Source: Gillisia limnaea DSM 15749 (GTDB lineage: Bacteria > Bacteroidota > Bacteroidia > Flavobacteriales > Flavobacteriaceae). Taken from it: a DNA stretch of 64,000 bases. The stretch spans positions 343,982 to 407,981 of the forward strand of contig NZ_JH594605.1 of NCBI RefSeq assembly GCF_000243235.1. The letters are read 5' to 3'. Both the position numbers and the translations under genes were made by a program. A model generated the notes under the pieces. The model did not search any database. It was not told the DNA's origin and saw only the letters and a program-made list of their open reading frames with translations. Position 1 is the first letter of the stretch. Each line of letters opens with the position of its first letter. Below are positions 52,734 through 62,065 of the stretch, one piece after another.

Positions 52734-54707
52734 TCATTTAGAAACGCTTACGGGTTTGTCAAGACTTTCGTAAGTAGAATTATTACTTATAAATTCGGGT
52801 ATAAGGGCTTTCAATTTCGCAACAACCTTGTCATTTTTCAGTTTATGAGCAGACTTTATAATTTTTAAAATCTTTTCATTTATTTGGTCATAATCCTGAA
52901 CCTTATCAATTCCTATCATTATTTTCTTGTGATGGGTTGGGAGCGTTTTACATTCTTCGGTTAGCAATTCTTCATATAATTTCTCACCGGGTCTTAATCC
53001 GGTGATCTTTATTTTTATATGTTTATTAGGAATATACCCTGCCAGTTTGATCATTTTAATAGCAAGATCCATAATTTTTACAGGCTCTCCCATATCAAAA
53101 ACGAAAATCTCACCACCTTTTCCCATAGTACCGGCTTCCAAAACCAGTTGGCAGGCCTCTGGAATTGTCATGAAATAACGAATAATATCAGGATGGGTAA
53201 TTGTTACCGGCCCACCTTTTTCAATTTGTTTTCTAAATAAAGGAACCACCGAACCATTAGAGCCTAATACATTTCCAAATCTGGTAGTTATAAATTTAGT
53301 AGTCCTAAATCCATTTCCAACCTGGCTGTGATATAAAGACTGAACATACATTTCGGCAGCTCTTTTTGATGCTCCCATCACGTTGCTGGGATTTACAGCT
53401 TTATCTGTTGATACCATCACGAAATGACCAACATTATATTTCACAGAAAGATCGGCTAAATTTTTGGTCCCACTTACGTTCACAAACACAGCCTCGTGTG
53501 GATTTTCCTCCATCAAAGGCACATGCTTGTATGCAGCCGCATGATATACCACATCTATTTGATGGTTTTGAAACATAATTTCAAGACGTCTTAAATTCCC
53601 AACATCACAAATTATACATTTATAATGCAGTTCTGGAAATTTGGCTTCTACCTCCAGTTGTAAATTATGCAGGGGAGTTTCGGCCTGGTCAAGTATAATA
53701 AGTTTTTTGGGATTATATTTAGCAACCTGCCTTACAATTTCACTTCCAATGGATCCAGCACCTCCGGTGACAAGAATGGTTTTTCCCGTTAATTGCTCCA
53801 CCTTGTTTTCCCTGTCCAAAGTTATAGGTTCCCTTTCCAGCAAATCTTCAATTCTTAGGGATTGAACTTTTTGGGCAATAGGCTTGTCTTTATCTTCCCA
53901 ATCGGAAATAAGAGGAGCGTTAAAAATCTTGATATCATTTTCCAGACAATCCTCTATAATCGCGAATTTTTCTTCAGAAGTAAAACTATTTTCAGATAAG
54001 ATCACGGCAGAAGCATTTAAGCTTTTTACCTGGATATTTATTGAATCAATAAATTTCATCACAGGTTTATCCAGAATACGGATGCTGCGATTGTGTTTTG
54101 TTTTAGTTAAAAAACCAACTATTTTAAACCTTCTTGGGTGTTCAATATCAAGTGCCCCGGCTATAGAAATCGCATTTTCATCGGCACCCAAAATTACAGT
54201 CCTTATGATATCATCCCCTCGTCGGGCCATTTTAAAATATTCATATACCTGTTTAACTCCCAGTCGAAATAAGAACAACAGGGAAAAAGATATCCATAAA
54301 TTAATTAGTAAACCACCTATTAAATAGATCTTTTCGCCTACAACGAAAAAAGTGATATAGTTGATTATAACTAAGGTTAAAAATGTACAGGTTGTTGCCA
54401 GAATAAGTTTTAAGGCATCGATATTAGAAGAATACCGAATGATCCCGGCATAGGTCTTAAATACAAAAAAGAAGAAAATATTTACCAGGATCCCTAAAAC
54501 TGCTTTCATAGGAAAATCTAGCAGAGTATAGTAGCTGGGGGTTAGATCCAGAATTATTAAAATGGTTAACAAAAAGGACAGCGATACTAAAAAGATATCG
54601 ATTAGAAACACCACCCACCTGGGTAAATATTTAATATTGCGCAACCCCAAAGCAGTATCTTCTTTGGATAAACTAAATTTAAGGGCACTTTTTAATCGGT
54701 TTCCCAT
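52734..54707 (-). CDS. pglF: Membrane nucleoside-diphosphate sugar 4,6-dehydratase (PglF/CapD-like)
   Basis: A 657-residue protein with four N-terminal membrane helices (about 30-150), then a Rossmann-like CoA-binding-type domain and a short-chain dehydrogenase domain starting TILVTGGAGSIGSEIVRQ. The GGAGSIG NAD-binding loop, AAYKHVPLMEENPHEA and the catalytic SXnK motif (STDKAVNPSNVMGASKRAAEMY) show activity as UDP-GlcNAc 4,6-dehydratase, the first step to bacillosamine-type sugars. The ATG at 54707 is preferred (MGNRLKSALKFSL); a longer frame from 54746 would overlap the upstream aminotransferase gene. The gene follows pglE by 10 bases. Confidence 0.9.
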   Translation of the reverse strand: MGNRLKSALKFSLSKEDTALGLRNIKYLPRWVVFLIDIFLVSLSFLLTILIILDLTPSYYTLLDFPMKAVLGILVNIFFFFVFKTYAGIIRYSSNIDALKLILATTCTFLTLVIINYITFFVVGEKIYLIGGLLINLWISFSLLFLFRLGVKQVYEYFKMARRGDDIIRTVILGADENAISIAGALDIEHPRRFKIVGFLTKTKHNRSIRILDKPVMKFIDSINIQVKSLNASAVILSENSFTSEEKFAIIEDCLENDIKIFNAPLISDWEDKDKPIAQKVQSLRIEDLLEREPITLDRENKVEQLTGKTILVTGGAGSIGSEIVRQVAKYNPKKLIILDQAETPLHNLQLEVEAKFPELHYKCIICDVGNLRRLEIMFQNHQIDVVYHAAAYKHVPLMEENPHEAVFVNVSGTKNLADLSVKYNVGHFVMVSTDKAVNPSNVMGASKRAAEMYVQSLYHSQVGNGFRTTKFITTRFGNVLGSNGSVVPLFRKQIEKGGPVTITHPDIIRYFMTIPEACQLVLEAGTMGKGGEIFVFDMGEPVKIMDLAIKMIKLAGYIPNKHIKIKITGLRPGEKLYEELLTEECKTLPTHHKKIMIGIDKVQDYDQINEKILKIIKSAHKLKNDKVVAKLKALIPEFISNNSTYESLDKPVSVSK

Positions 54708-54717
54708 ATTTTTATAA

Positions 54718-55881
54718 CTAAATCTTAAAACATCCACAAATAGCATTTGCTATTCGTTCTCTTTCTTCATCATTCAAATTTGATCCGGATGGAAGACATA
54801 ATCCATTCGTAAATAAATCCTCTGCCACTCCACTTCCATAAAAAGGCATTTTCTCAAAAATCGGTTGTAAGTGCATTGGTTTCCATAAAGGCCTGCTTTC
54901 AATATTTTCTTTTTCAAGGCATAAGCGCAAATCTTCACGGGTTATCCCATTTGTTTTGGAACTATTTATAGAAATCACACTAAGCCAATGATTCGAAAAA
55001 TAATCTTCTGTTGGCTCCGAAAAAACGTCTACACCTTTTATAGATTTGAATAAATTTTTATAAAATTCGTGCATTTTTCTTCGTAATGCAACATGTTTAT
55101 CTAAAATTTCCATTTGACCACGACCAATTCCTGCAGATATGTTACTTAGCCGGTAATTATATCCTATTTCACTATGTTGATAATGAGGTGCATTATCCCT
55201 GGCCTGGGTAGCAAGAAAAACTGCCTTTTGCTTTTTTTCTTCCGTATGAGAAACCAAAGCTCCTCCTCCCGATGTAGTGATAATTTTATTTCCATTAAAA
55301 GATAGCACTCCAAAATCTCCAAAAGTACCGCATTTTTGACGTTTAAAGGAACTTCCCAAAGCTTCTGCGCTGTCTTCTATCACGGGAATACTATATTTTT
55401 TTGATAGTTCTTGAATTTCTTCGACTTTGTAGGGCATTCCATACAAATGTACAGCAATGATAGCTTTTGGAGTTTTCCCTTTTGAAATCCTGTCTTTTAT
55501 AGCTTCTTCAAGATGATTTGGACAAAGATTAAATGTATCTCTTTCGCTGTCTATAAAAATAGGGGTTGCTCCTAAATAGGCTATCGGGTTTGCAGATGCT
55601 GCAAATGTCATACTTTGACAAAGTACCTCATCTCCTGGTTTTACGCCTAATAATATTAAAGCGAGATGAAGCGCAGCAGTTCCGGAACTTAAAGCTGCAA
55701 CCTCCGCTGTGCCGCGATAAGGAGAAGATATTGGGGTCAAATAATTTTGAATAGCTTCTTCAAAAGCATTTAAATTGGGTCCTAAAGGAGCTATCCAGTT
55801 TTTTTCGAAAGCTTCATGGATATAGTTGATTTCTGTTCCTCCCATATGTGGGGAAGAGAGCCAAATTTTACTTTTTTGCAT
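54718..55881 (-). CDS. pglE: DegT/DnrJ/EryC1-type sugar aminotransferase (PglE-like)
   Basis: A 387-residue PLP enzyme. IWLSSPHMGGTEINYIHEAF at the start, VAALSSGTAALHLALILLG (PLP phosphate site), EDSAEALGSSFKRQKCGTFGDFG, and the Schiff-base lysine in SFNGNKIITTSGGGALVSH identify the sugar aminotransferase family. It would aminate the 4-keto sugar made by the dehydratase. Gaps to its neighbours are 5 and 10 bases. The exact sugar cannot be determined from sequence alone; UDP-4-amino-4,6-dideoxy-GlcNAc is the standard product of this gene set. Confidence 0.9.
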   Translation of the reverse strand: MQKSKIWLSSPHMGGTEINYIHEAFEKNWIAPLGPNLNAFEEAIQNYLTPISSPYRGTAEVAALSSGTAALHLALILLGVKPGDEVLCQSMTFAASANPIAYLGATPIFIDSERDTFNLCPNHLEEAIKDRISKGKTPKAIIAVHLYGMPYKVEEIQELSKKYSIPVIEDSAEALGSSFKRQKCGTFGDFGVLSFNGNKIITTSGGGALVSHTEEKKQKAVFLATQARDNAPHYQHSEIGYNYRLSNISAGIGRGQMEILDKHVALRRKMHEFYKNLFKSIKGVDVFSEPTEDYFSNHWLSVISINSSKTNGITREDLRLCLEKENIESRPLWKPMHLQPIFEKMPFYGSGVAEDLFTNGLCLPSGSNLNDEERERIANAICGCFKI

Positions 55882-55886
55882 AAATA

Positions 55887-56486
55887 TTATTCTGTATATT
55901 TTATAATCTTACCAGGATTACCAACAACTGTGGCAAAATCGGGAATATTTTTAATTATAACTGCTCCTGCACCAATGGTAACCCATCTTCCAATTTTTAT
56001 ACCCGGAATTACAACAGCTCCAATCCCAATATGTGAACCTTCACCTATTATCACACCACCTGCAAGAGCAGCATTGGGGGAAATGTGTACAAAATCCCCG
56101 ATTTCACAATCGTGTTCAACAGTTGAACCTGTATTTAAAATACAATGTTCTCCTATTATAGTTTCTGCGTTTATAGAGGCATTTGCCATTACAACCGTTC
56201 CTCTCCCTAATTTCACCGATTCCGAGACCGAAGCAGCACTATGAATAAGAACTTTCTCTATTTTACCTTTAAATACCTTGGCGACACTTTTTCTAATCCT
56301 GTTATTTCCTATTGCGATTACTGTACCTGAATTTAGAGCGACTTCAGGAAACGAATGAATTACGGAATGATTCAAAACTTCGGAAATATTTTCATCATCA
56401 TCAAAAATGGTTTGAACTGAGCCTCCAATGGAATTCACAATCTCAATTATCACTTTTGAATGTCCGCTTGCGCCGTAAATGTTCAT
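55887..56486 (-). CDS. pglD: Sugar O/N-acetyltransferase, PglD/NeuD-like
   Basis: A 199-residue left-handed beta-helix acetyltransferase. It starts MNIYGASGHSKVIIEIVNS (the NeuD/PglD nucleotide-binding start), has hexapeptide repeats from about residue 90 (GRGTVVMANASINAETIIG...), with the catalytic histidine in GSTVEHDCEIGDFVHISP and the acetyl-CoA loop AVVIPGIKIGRWVTIGAGAVI. It would acetylate the amino sugar. It lies 2 bases after the PglC-like gene and 5 before pglE. Length is normal. Confidence 0.92.
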   Translation of the reverse strand: MNIYGASGHSKVIIEIVNSIGGSVQTIFDDDENISEVLNHSVIHSFPEVALNSGTVIAIGNNRIRKSVAKVFKGKIEKVLIHSAASVSESVKLGRGTVVMANASINAETIIGEHCILNTGSTVEHDCEIGDFVHISPNAALAGGVIIGEGSHIGIGAVVIPGIKIGRWVTIGAGAVIIKNIPDFATVVGNPGKIIKYTE

Positions 56487-56488
56487 CT

Positions 56489-57094
56489 TTAATTTCTCCC
56501 ATTAAAAGGCTCTGTAGTAGCCATATTAGCAGTATTGATTCCTTCTGAAACAAGTACTTTTTTGACGGTTTTCAAAAGTATTTTCAAATCCAGTCCAAAA
56601 GATAGGTGTTCAACATACCAGACGTCATACTCAAATTTTTGATTCCAGCTTATCGCATTCCTGCCATTCACCTGGGCCCAACCTGTAATTCCTGGCCTTA
56701 CCAAATGACGTTTTTCCTGACGTTCATTATAAATCCCAAGATATTCCGGCAGTAAAGGACGGGGGCCTACAATACTCATTTCGCCTTTTAATACATTCCA
56801 TAATTGAGGGATCTCATCGATGGAAGTTTTTCTTACAAATTTCCCTACCGCAGTCAACCTATTTGAATCCGGCAGTAAATTTCCATTACTATCCTTTTCA
56901 TCTGTCATTGTTTTAAACTTAACAATCCTGAAAATTCTACCATTTTCACCCGGTCTTTTTTGGAAGAAAAATGGTTTTCCGTTATTTGCTAAAGCTAGTA
57001 GGAAGGTTATTACAAATAATAGAGGACTTATAATAAGTAATGCCATAAAAGCGACTAAAAAATCTATTAAAGGTTTTATATAAGTTTTGTACAT
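56489..57094 (-). CDS. pglC: Undecaprenyl-phosphate phosphoglycosyl transferase, small monotopic (PglC-like)
   Basis: A 201-residue membrane enzyme with one N-terminal re-entrant helix (IDFLVAFMALLIISPLLFVITFLLALA). The catalytic RIVKFKTMTDEKD (Asp-Glu dyad), RKTSIDEIPQLWNVLKGEMSIVGPRPLLPEY and RPGITGWAQVNGRNAISW motifs are the monotopic PGT signature. It transfers a sugar-1-phosphate from the UDP-sugar to undecaprenyl phosphate, starting a glycan. It is the first gene of the minus-strand cluster; no glycosyltransferase precedes it within the window. Confidence 0.92.
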   Translation of the reverse strand: MYKTYIKPLIDFLVAFMALLIISPLLFVITFLLALANNGKPFFFQKRPGENGRIFRIVKFKTMTDEKDSNGNLLPDSNRLTAVGKFVRKTSIDEIPQLWNVLKGEMSIVGPRPLLPEYLGIYNERQEKRHLVRPGITGWAQVNGRNAISWNQKFEYDVWYVEHLSFGLDLKILLKTVKKVLVSEGINTANMATTEPFNGRN

Positions 57095-57737
57095 AAAAAA
57101 TACTGCTTTGAAATTTTGAAATGACCATCCCGCCTATTTCAATATTCATTGCTGAATTTTAATCAGCTGCCAAAATTACAAAATTCAATCTAAACATTAT
57201 CTTAATCTTTCTGAAAGCAATTTTAATTTGTTTTCCCAACAAATTTATTTGTCCCAAGCCCCTTTTTAAGCCAGGTTTTCATCGAAGTTTTGAATGTTTT
57301 ACCTTTTACATACTCAGTGAGTTTTCTTTGGAGCAATTGATTTCTTCCAGGGTTTTATTTATTTTTAGAAAAACCTTCTAAAATGCCTGCCGTTCATAAT
57401 TAGAAGCGATTTTATCTCTGGCCTGTAGTGTCAATGATCAACAATCGAAGAATAAGAAAGTTTGGCTACATTAGCCCAATGGAAAAAATCAAGAACCTCG
57501 GGGAATTAAACCCTCAATGGGGGATTAAAAATTCGCCAAAGAATTGATTTTATTTCAATCAATTACCTCGCAGCAAGCCAAGGAAGTAAACAAAACGGAA
57601 GCTACATGTAGCTATTAGATAAATTATAGACCAAAGGGCGTGCATCGAAGACTTGCTAGGAGAAAACGTTAAGAATACTACCATTTTTCTATGCTTGTGA
57701 AAAGCTTTTGTAACTTACAACTTCAAAATTACAAAAT
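57095..57737. other. Spacer with possible transposase remnant
   Basis: About 640 bases without an intact gene. From the left: an AT-rich promoter zone for the pglC operon, a T-rich region (57240-57340), a 48-codon frame at 57404-57547 with a transposase-like end, a GC-richer block with CAGCAAGCC-like strings, and a perfect 14-base palindrome AGCTACATGTAGCT (57600-57613). It looks like decayed mobile DNA between two unrelated genes. Confidence 0.5.
57404..57547 (+). pseudogene. Possible C-terminal fragment of a DDE transposase (IS3-like)
   Basis: One frame between stops at 57401-57403 and 57545-57547 contains INNRRIRKFGYISPMEKIKNL, resembling the integrase-core end Y-N-x-[RK]-R-x-x-x-x-x-G-Y-x-[ST]-P-x-x-[FY] of IS3/IS481 transposases. 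There is no start and no upstream catalytic DDE region. The match rests on a short string; if real it is a remnant only. Confidence 0.3.
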
Positions 57738-58571
57738 ATGAAACGTACGCTCCTTAGTTTATTGATAATGGTCGTTTTTAGTTGCAATCAAAATGAAAAA
57801 AAAGAACCGCTGGCAGATGAGAAGATAATGACAGAACCGGATGAAGGAATAGGAGACGGGGCTGTTTCACCTGCCGTGGCCTTTGCACAAAATATAGAAA
57901 GTGCCCATAATAAGGAAACCTGGAACACCTATAAAGCGGTAGCATTTGATATCGATTTAACTTTTGGAGGTAATCCCCGGTTTTCGGGTAAAATAACAAG
58001 TTTAACGAACTCCTCAAAGATCCGGATTGATAAAGAAGATGGTGCTAAATTGATCTATGATGGTAAGGAAGTATTTTTGTGTCCTAAGATAGCCGAAGAA
58101 AAAGGAGCCAGATTTGATATGTTTACCTGGCAGTATTTTTTTGCTTTACCTTTTAAACTAACCGATCCCGGAACAAATTGGGAAGTTTTGGGCTCTCAAA
58201 AAATTGCCGGAGATTCCTTTAATCGAGGTAAACTAGCCTTTGAAAACCAAATAGGAGACTCTTCCAAAGACTGGTATATAATCTACCAGGAACCAGAAAC
58301 AGGACTTTTACACTCCGCGGTTTATATCGTTACTTTTGGAACAGCGATAGAAAAGGCTGAAGAAAATCCTCATGTGATAGTTTACAAGGATTATATTGTA
58401 CTAGATGGAGTTCCTTTTGCAACCACCTGGACTTTCCACAACTGGGATGAAAAAGACGGTATTGGAAAACAAATTGGTGAGGCAAAAATAAGCAATATTA
58501 ATTTTTTTAAACCAAAAGATGATCTTTTTGAGAAACCGGAAGACTCTAAATTGATCCCACCTATGGGTTAA
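57738..58571 (+). CDS. Lipoprotein of DUF6503 type
   Basis: A 277-residue lipoprotein with signal MKRTLLSLLIMVVFSCNQ (Cys16). The rest is a single-domain beta-rich protein: FAQNIESAHNKETWNTYKAVAFDIDLTFGG (helix then strands), ISRIDKEDGAKLIYDGKEVFLCP-like strands, DMFTWQYFFALPFKLTDPGTNWEVLG, DWYIIYQEPETGLLHSAVYIVTFG. The W-x-W-x-F and DPGT strings and a LolA-like fold plan are as in DUF6503 proteins of Bacteroidota. Function is unknown. It is convergent with the hybrid kinase gene at 58685. Confidence 0.7.
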   Translation: MKRTLLSLLIMVVFSCNQNEKKEPLADEKIMTEPDEGIGDGAVSPAVAFAQNIESAHNKETWNTYKAVAFDIDLTFGGNPRFSGKITSLTNSSKIRIDKEDGAKLIYDGKEVFLCPKIAEEKGARFDMFTWQYFFALPFKLTDPGTNWEVLGSQKIAGDSFNRGKLAFENQIGDSSKDWYIIYQEPETGLLHSAVYIVTFGTAIEKAEENPHVIVYKDYIVLDGVPFATTWTFHNWDEKDGIGKQIGEAKISNINFFKPKDDLFEKPEDSKLIPPMG

Positions 58572-58684
58572 AATCCTTAATTTGCTCCCGTACCTTTCCG
58601 GCGGGATTCAATCCAGATTTTGGATGTTCACATTTACATTTCCTGGAGTTTGTCCAGTTACAATTGATTTGATAAATAGAAATG

Positions 58685-60889
58685 CTATTGAGCAACAACC
58701 TCTTTGGAAATATTTCTATAAATCACCTGGAAAAAAGTTGCATTATCATAGGGTTTAATGATAATATCGTTCATTCCTGCGTCATGAATCTCCTGACGTA
58801 CCTCCTCTATTTCAACGGCAGTAAGCGCAATCACAGGGAGGATTTTGTTAAATTTCCGGATTTGGCGTGTAGCCTCCAAACCACTAATTCCAGGCATATT
58901 AAGATCCATTAGTACCAGATCGTAGTTTTTATTTTTAATTTTTTCTATGGAATCAAGGCCATTATCACTTATATCACAACTAAAGGATTTTTGTTCGAGT
59001 ATTCGCTGAGTGACTACCTGATTGATCCTGTTATCATCCACAATCAAAATATGCTTCCCAACTCCTTCTGTTTCTGAAAGGGTTGAACTGGTCTCAATAG
59101 ATCCTGCAATTTCAGGTTCAGATTTACTTAACCCGCCTTTTTTAAATTCTATTTCAAAACTAAAAACCGAACCTTCGCCTTCCGAACTATCAAGATATAT
59201 TTCAGATTCAAATAGATTTAATAGTTTTTTCACGATTGGAAGCCCAAGGCCTGTGCCTTGATAATTATAATTCTCATATTTTAGCTGCGAGAATTCCTCG
59301 AAAATAATTTCCTGTTTGCTTTTGGGTATTCCAAGACCGTCATCCTTTATTTCGAAATAAACTTTTACAGAATCAATCCCTTCCTCTACCAATCTTGAAG
59401 TTATCCAGATCCCACCCCTTTCAGTAAATTTCATAGCATTTCCTACCAGATTCATAAGAATTTGAGAGAGTCTTACCGGATCGCCAATCAAATTATAGGT
59501 AATATTTGAATCAATATCCAGGTGAATGCTGTTTTTATTTTGAAGCCTGGTAAACTCAAAGGACTTCACAATACTTTTCATGAGATCCTTTAAATTAAAT
59601 GGAAGCTTTTCCAATTTGAGTAAATTAGAATCCATTTTATTCATTTGAAGCACATCATTGATAAGAGCCAACAAATAATCTGCAGAAAATTTGAGAGATT
59701 TAAGGTCGCTCTCGTGTTTAATCAGCGATTTATCTTCCATTAAAATAGAAGTCAAACCAATTACTCCGTACAAAGGGGTTCGCAATTCATGACTAATGGT
59801 AGAAAAAAACTGAGTCTTTAAAATAGAAAGCCGTTCTGCCTCTTCCTTAGCAAGCTGAAGTTCCTTATTTTTTTCACTTAATTCCAGGATTAACTTTCTT
59901 CGTGAAAGTATTATCCTAAAAAGGATGATTAATACTATGAACATTACAATAGCCGAAATGACCAAAACCAACATCTTCTCTCTGGATTTTGCAATCACTT
60001 CATCCTTATAAAGCTGCTCATCTTTTGCGATTTCCAGGTCTTCCTGATATTGACTAACCTCAAATTTTATATTTGCGTCTCGTATTTGTTTTAACTTTTC
60101 CTCTTGAAATATTTGATCTTTAAACCCATTGTATTCTTCCAGGGCAATAAAGGCAGCCTCAAAATTCCCTTCCTCAAACAGCACGGCTGCATATTCCTTA
60201 TATGCCAAAGAAGCCTCCAGAATAAGGGTGTCTTTTTCTGTTTTTTGAATAGCTTGTTCAAAATGTCCCCTTGCATTTTCCAGTTCATTTATCCCCATAT
60301 GATAACGGCCCATTAAAGTGAGGAGTTGGGCCTTAATTAAATTATTATCCCTGTCGCCCAACAATTTCCAGCTATCTTTTAAATACGGCAGGGCTTTGTC
60401 ATATTTCCCGTTATCTATGTAGGTCCAGGCAATGTTTGCAGTGGGTGCCAACAGTTTGCTTTCATAGTTCATTTTTGTGGCCAGCTCAATTGTCTTATTA
60501 TAATAATCGATCCCAATTTGAGTAGTATTTATATCTTCGGAATATACATTTCCTAAATTGTTATAGGAGGAAAGCAACAAAGTGTCATTATCTAGTTCTA
60601 ATGCAATTTTCAGGGCATCCTTGTAATGCTGCCTGGAGTAAAGCGTATCATTTATATCGGAAAAAGCCGCCCCTAAATTACTGTGGGCCTGGTAATGATA
60701 ATATTCATTGTTAATTGTTTTCGTTTCTTCCAACAGCCTTAGCGCCGTCTCAATAGATTCTTTATACTCATATTTGCTTAAATACCTTGAAGATAATTTA
60801 TAAATAGAATCCAGGTAAACGTTATCCTGCGCAAAAGAATTTGCACAAATAATACCTATAAGAAAAATTAGATAGTAATTTTTTTTCAA
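58685..60889 (-). CDS. Hybrid sensor histidine kinase with TPR sensor region
   Basis: A 734-residue inner-membrane protein. A signal peptide (MKKNYYLIFLIGIICANSFAQ) precedes about five TPR units (SHSNLGAAFSDINDTLYSRQHYKDAL and following), placing the sensor in the periplasm. A membrane helix lies at about 300-322 (VLVISAIVMFIVLIILFRIIL). Inside are a coiled segment, HisKA (FFSTISHELRTPLYGVIGLTS), HATPase_c (NLVGNAMKF, DDGLGIPKSKQ, GTGLGLPIVKKLL) and a C-terminal receiver (HILIVDDNRINQVVTQ, phospho-acceptor in LVLMDLNMPGISGLE, IKPYDN). There is no DNA-binding domain. Its input is unknown. Confidence 0.92.
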   Translation of the reverse strand: MKKNYYLIFLIGIICANSFAQDNVYLDSIYKLSSRYLSKYEYKESIETALRLLEETKTINNEYYHYQAHSNLGAAFSDINDTLYSRQHYKDALKIALELDNDTLLLSSYNNLGNVYSEDINTTQIGIDYYNKTIELATKMNYESKLLAPTANIAWTYIDNGKYDKALPYLKDSWKLLGDRDNNLIKAQLLTLMGRYHMGINELENARGHFEQAIQKTEKDTLILEASLAYKEYAAVLFEEGNFEAAFIALEEYNGFKDQIFQEEKLKQIRDANIKFEVSQYQEDLEIAKDEQLYKDEVIAKSREKMLVLVISAIVMFIVLIILFRIILSRRKLILELSEKNKELQLAKEEAERLSILKTQFFSTISHELRTPLYGVIGLTSILMEDKSLIKHESDLKSLKFSADYLLALINDVLQMNKMDSNLLKLEKLPFNLKDLMKSIVKSFEFTRLQNKNSIHLDIDSNITYNLIGDPVRLSQILMNLVGNAMKFTERGGIWITSRLVEEGIDSVKVYFEIKDDGLGIPKSKQEIIFEEFSQLKYENYNYQGTGLGLPIVKKLLNLFESEIYLDSSEGEGSVFSFEIEFKKGGLSKSEPEIAGSIETSSTLSETEGVGKHILIVDDNRINQVVTQRILEQKSFSCDISDNGLDSIEKIKNKNYDLVLMDLNMPGISGLEATRQIRKFNKILPVIALTAVEIEEVRQEIHDAGMNDIIIKPYDNATFFQVIYRNISKEVVAQ

Positions 60890-61066
60890 TAACTTGGAGG
60901 TTAGGTTAAGATTTTAAGGGGGTTAAAAGTAGTCAATTTCAAATGATTATAAAATTTTTTGGTTAAAATCTCAATTTTTCACCATTTTTACTTAAAATAA
61001 ATTAATAATGATGAGGGAAACGTGATTTCTTAAATTTCTTATATCTTTAAAAATAAAATTTTAAAT

Positions 61067-61426
61067 ATGATTTACCCCTGGCATCTGTATTTAATGGCTG
61101 GAATATATATCCTTGCTGGATTTTTCCATTTTTTAAAACCAAAAATCTATTTACGGATCATGCCCCGCTATCTTCCGGCACATAAATCGCTGGTTTTTCT
61201 TAGCGGTGCTATAGAAATACTCCTTGGAATAGGATTGATGTTTGCAGAAACAAAAAATCTTGCTATCTATGGAATTATCCTAATGCTAAGCTTTTTTCTT
61301 TTGGTTCACTTTTATATGCTATCTTCAAAAAAAGCCGGTGCAGGATTTCCGGTATGGGCTCTTTGGCTAAGAATTCCGTTACAGTTTGGTTTAATGTGGT
61401 GGGCCTATTATTATCTCCAATTCTAG
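61067..61426 (+). CDS. DoxX-like small membrane protein
   Basis: A 119-residue protein with four hydrophobic helices. HLYLMAGIYILAGFFHFLKPKIYLRIMPRYLP is typical of DoxX/SURF4-type proteins, with a conserved F-H-F-x-K-P after helix 1, and SGAIEILLGIGLMF for helix 2. No catalytic residues are visible. The family has been linked to thiosulfate or redox metabolism, but most members are uncharacterised. It lies 6 bases before the AlkB-like gene and is probably co-transcribed with it. Confidence 0.8.
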   Translation: MIYPWHLYLMAGIYILAGFFHFLKPKIYLRIMPRYLPAHKSLVFLSGAIEILLGIGLMFAETKNLAIYGIILMLSFFLLVHFYMLSSKKAGAGFPVWALWLRIPLQFGLMWWAYYYLQF

Positions 61427-61432
61427 AGGAAT

Positions 61433-62032
61433 ATGGATTTATTCAGTTTTGAAGAATTCAATCTAAATCTCCCGAATGCCAATGTCACGTATTGTGCGGG
61501 TTTTTTAGAACCCAATACTGCCGATCGATATTTTCAAATCTTTCTGAAAGAACTGAACTGGCAGCATCACGATATTACAATCTTCGGAAAAAAGATCCCT
61601 CAACCAAGATTAACAGCCCTTTATGCCATTAATGAACTGCCATACAGCTATTCCAATCTGACTTTAATTCCGAAAAAATTTACTTTGGAACTTTTAGAAA
61701 TACAACAAAAAGTTAATGCACATACCGGAAAAGATTTCACACATTGCCTGGTGAACCTTTACCGGGATGGAAACGATAGTATGGGGTGGCATTCGGACGA
61801 TGAAAAAGAACTTGGAATAGACCCGGTAATTGCTTCCGTTAGTTTGGGAGGTGTTCGAAGTTTTCAGTTAAAACATAAAAATATCAAAGATCAAAGATTT
61901 AAACTGGACCTCGAACACGGCAGCTTATTTTTGATGGCCGGTAGTACTCAACATTTTTGGAAACACCAGCTTCCAAAAACAAAAAAGCAGGTGGCTCCAA
62001 GGATCAATCTAACTTTTAGGACCATTTTATAA
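61433..62032 (+). CDS. AlkB-like 2-oxoglutarate/Fe(II) dioxygenase (DNA/RNA demethylase)
   Basis: A 199-residue member of the AlkB family closest in form to the ALKBH2/3-like group. The iron motif H-x-D is His120-Asp122 (GWHSDDEKELG), the second iron histidine is in FWKHQLPKT, and the 2-oxoglutarate/substrate arginines are in RINLTFRTI at the C-terminus; PRLTALYAINELPYSY is the substrate-loop region. Family members remove methyl groups from N1-methyladenine and N3-methylcytosine. It is 6 bases after the DoxX-like gene and 33 before the DUF2805 gene. Confidence 0.92.
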   Translation: MDLFSFEEFNLNLPNANVTYCAGFLEPNTADRYFQIFLKELNWQHHDITIFGKKIPQPRLTALYAINELPYSYSNLTLIPKKFTLELLEIQQKVNAHTGKDFTHCLVNLYRDGNDSMGWHSDDEKELGIDPVIASVSLGGVRSFQLKHKNIKDQRFKLDLEHGSLFLMAGSTQHFWKHQLPKTKKQVAPRINLTFRTIL

Positions 62033-62065
62033 GTCGTTTAAAAACTTCTGAAATATTTTTGTAGG

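Noticed and set aside
54708..54746. Longer start for the PglF-like gene overlapping pglE
   Set aside because: The ATG at 54707 avoids a 29-base overlap and gives a normal N-terminal length before the first membrane helix.
57600..57613. Palindrome AGCTACATGTAGCT as a regulatory operator
   Set aside because: Single copy in presumed decayed DNA, more than 100 bases from the next start; kept only as part of the spacer description.
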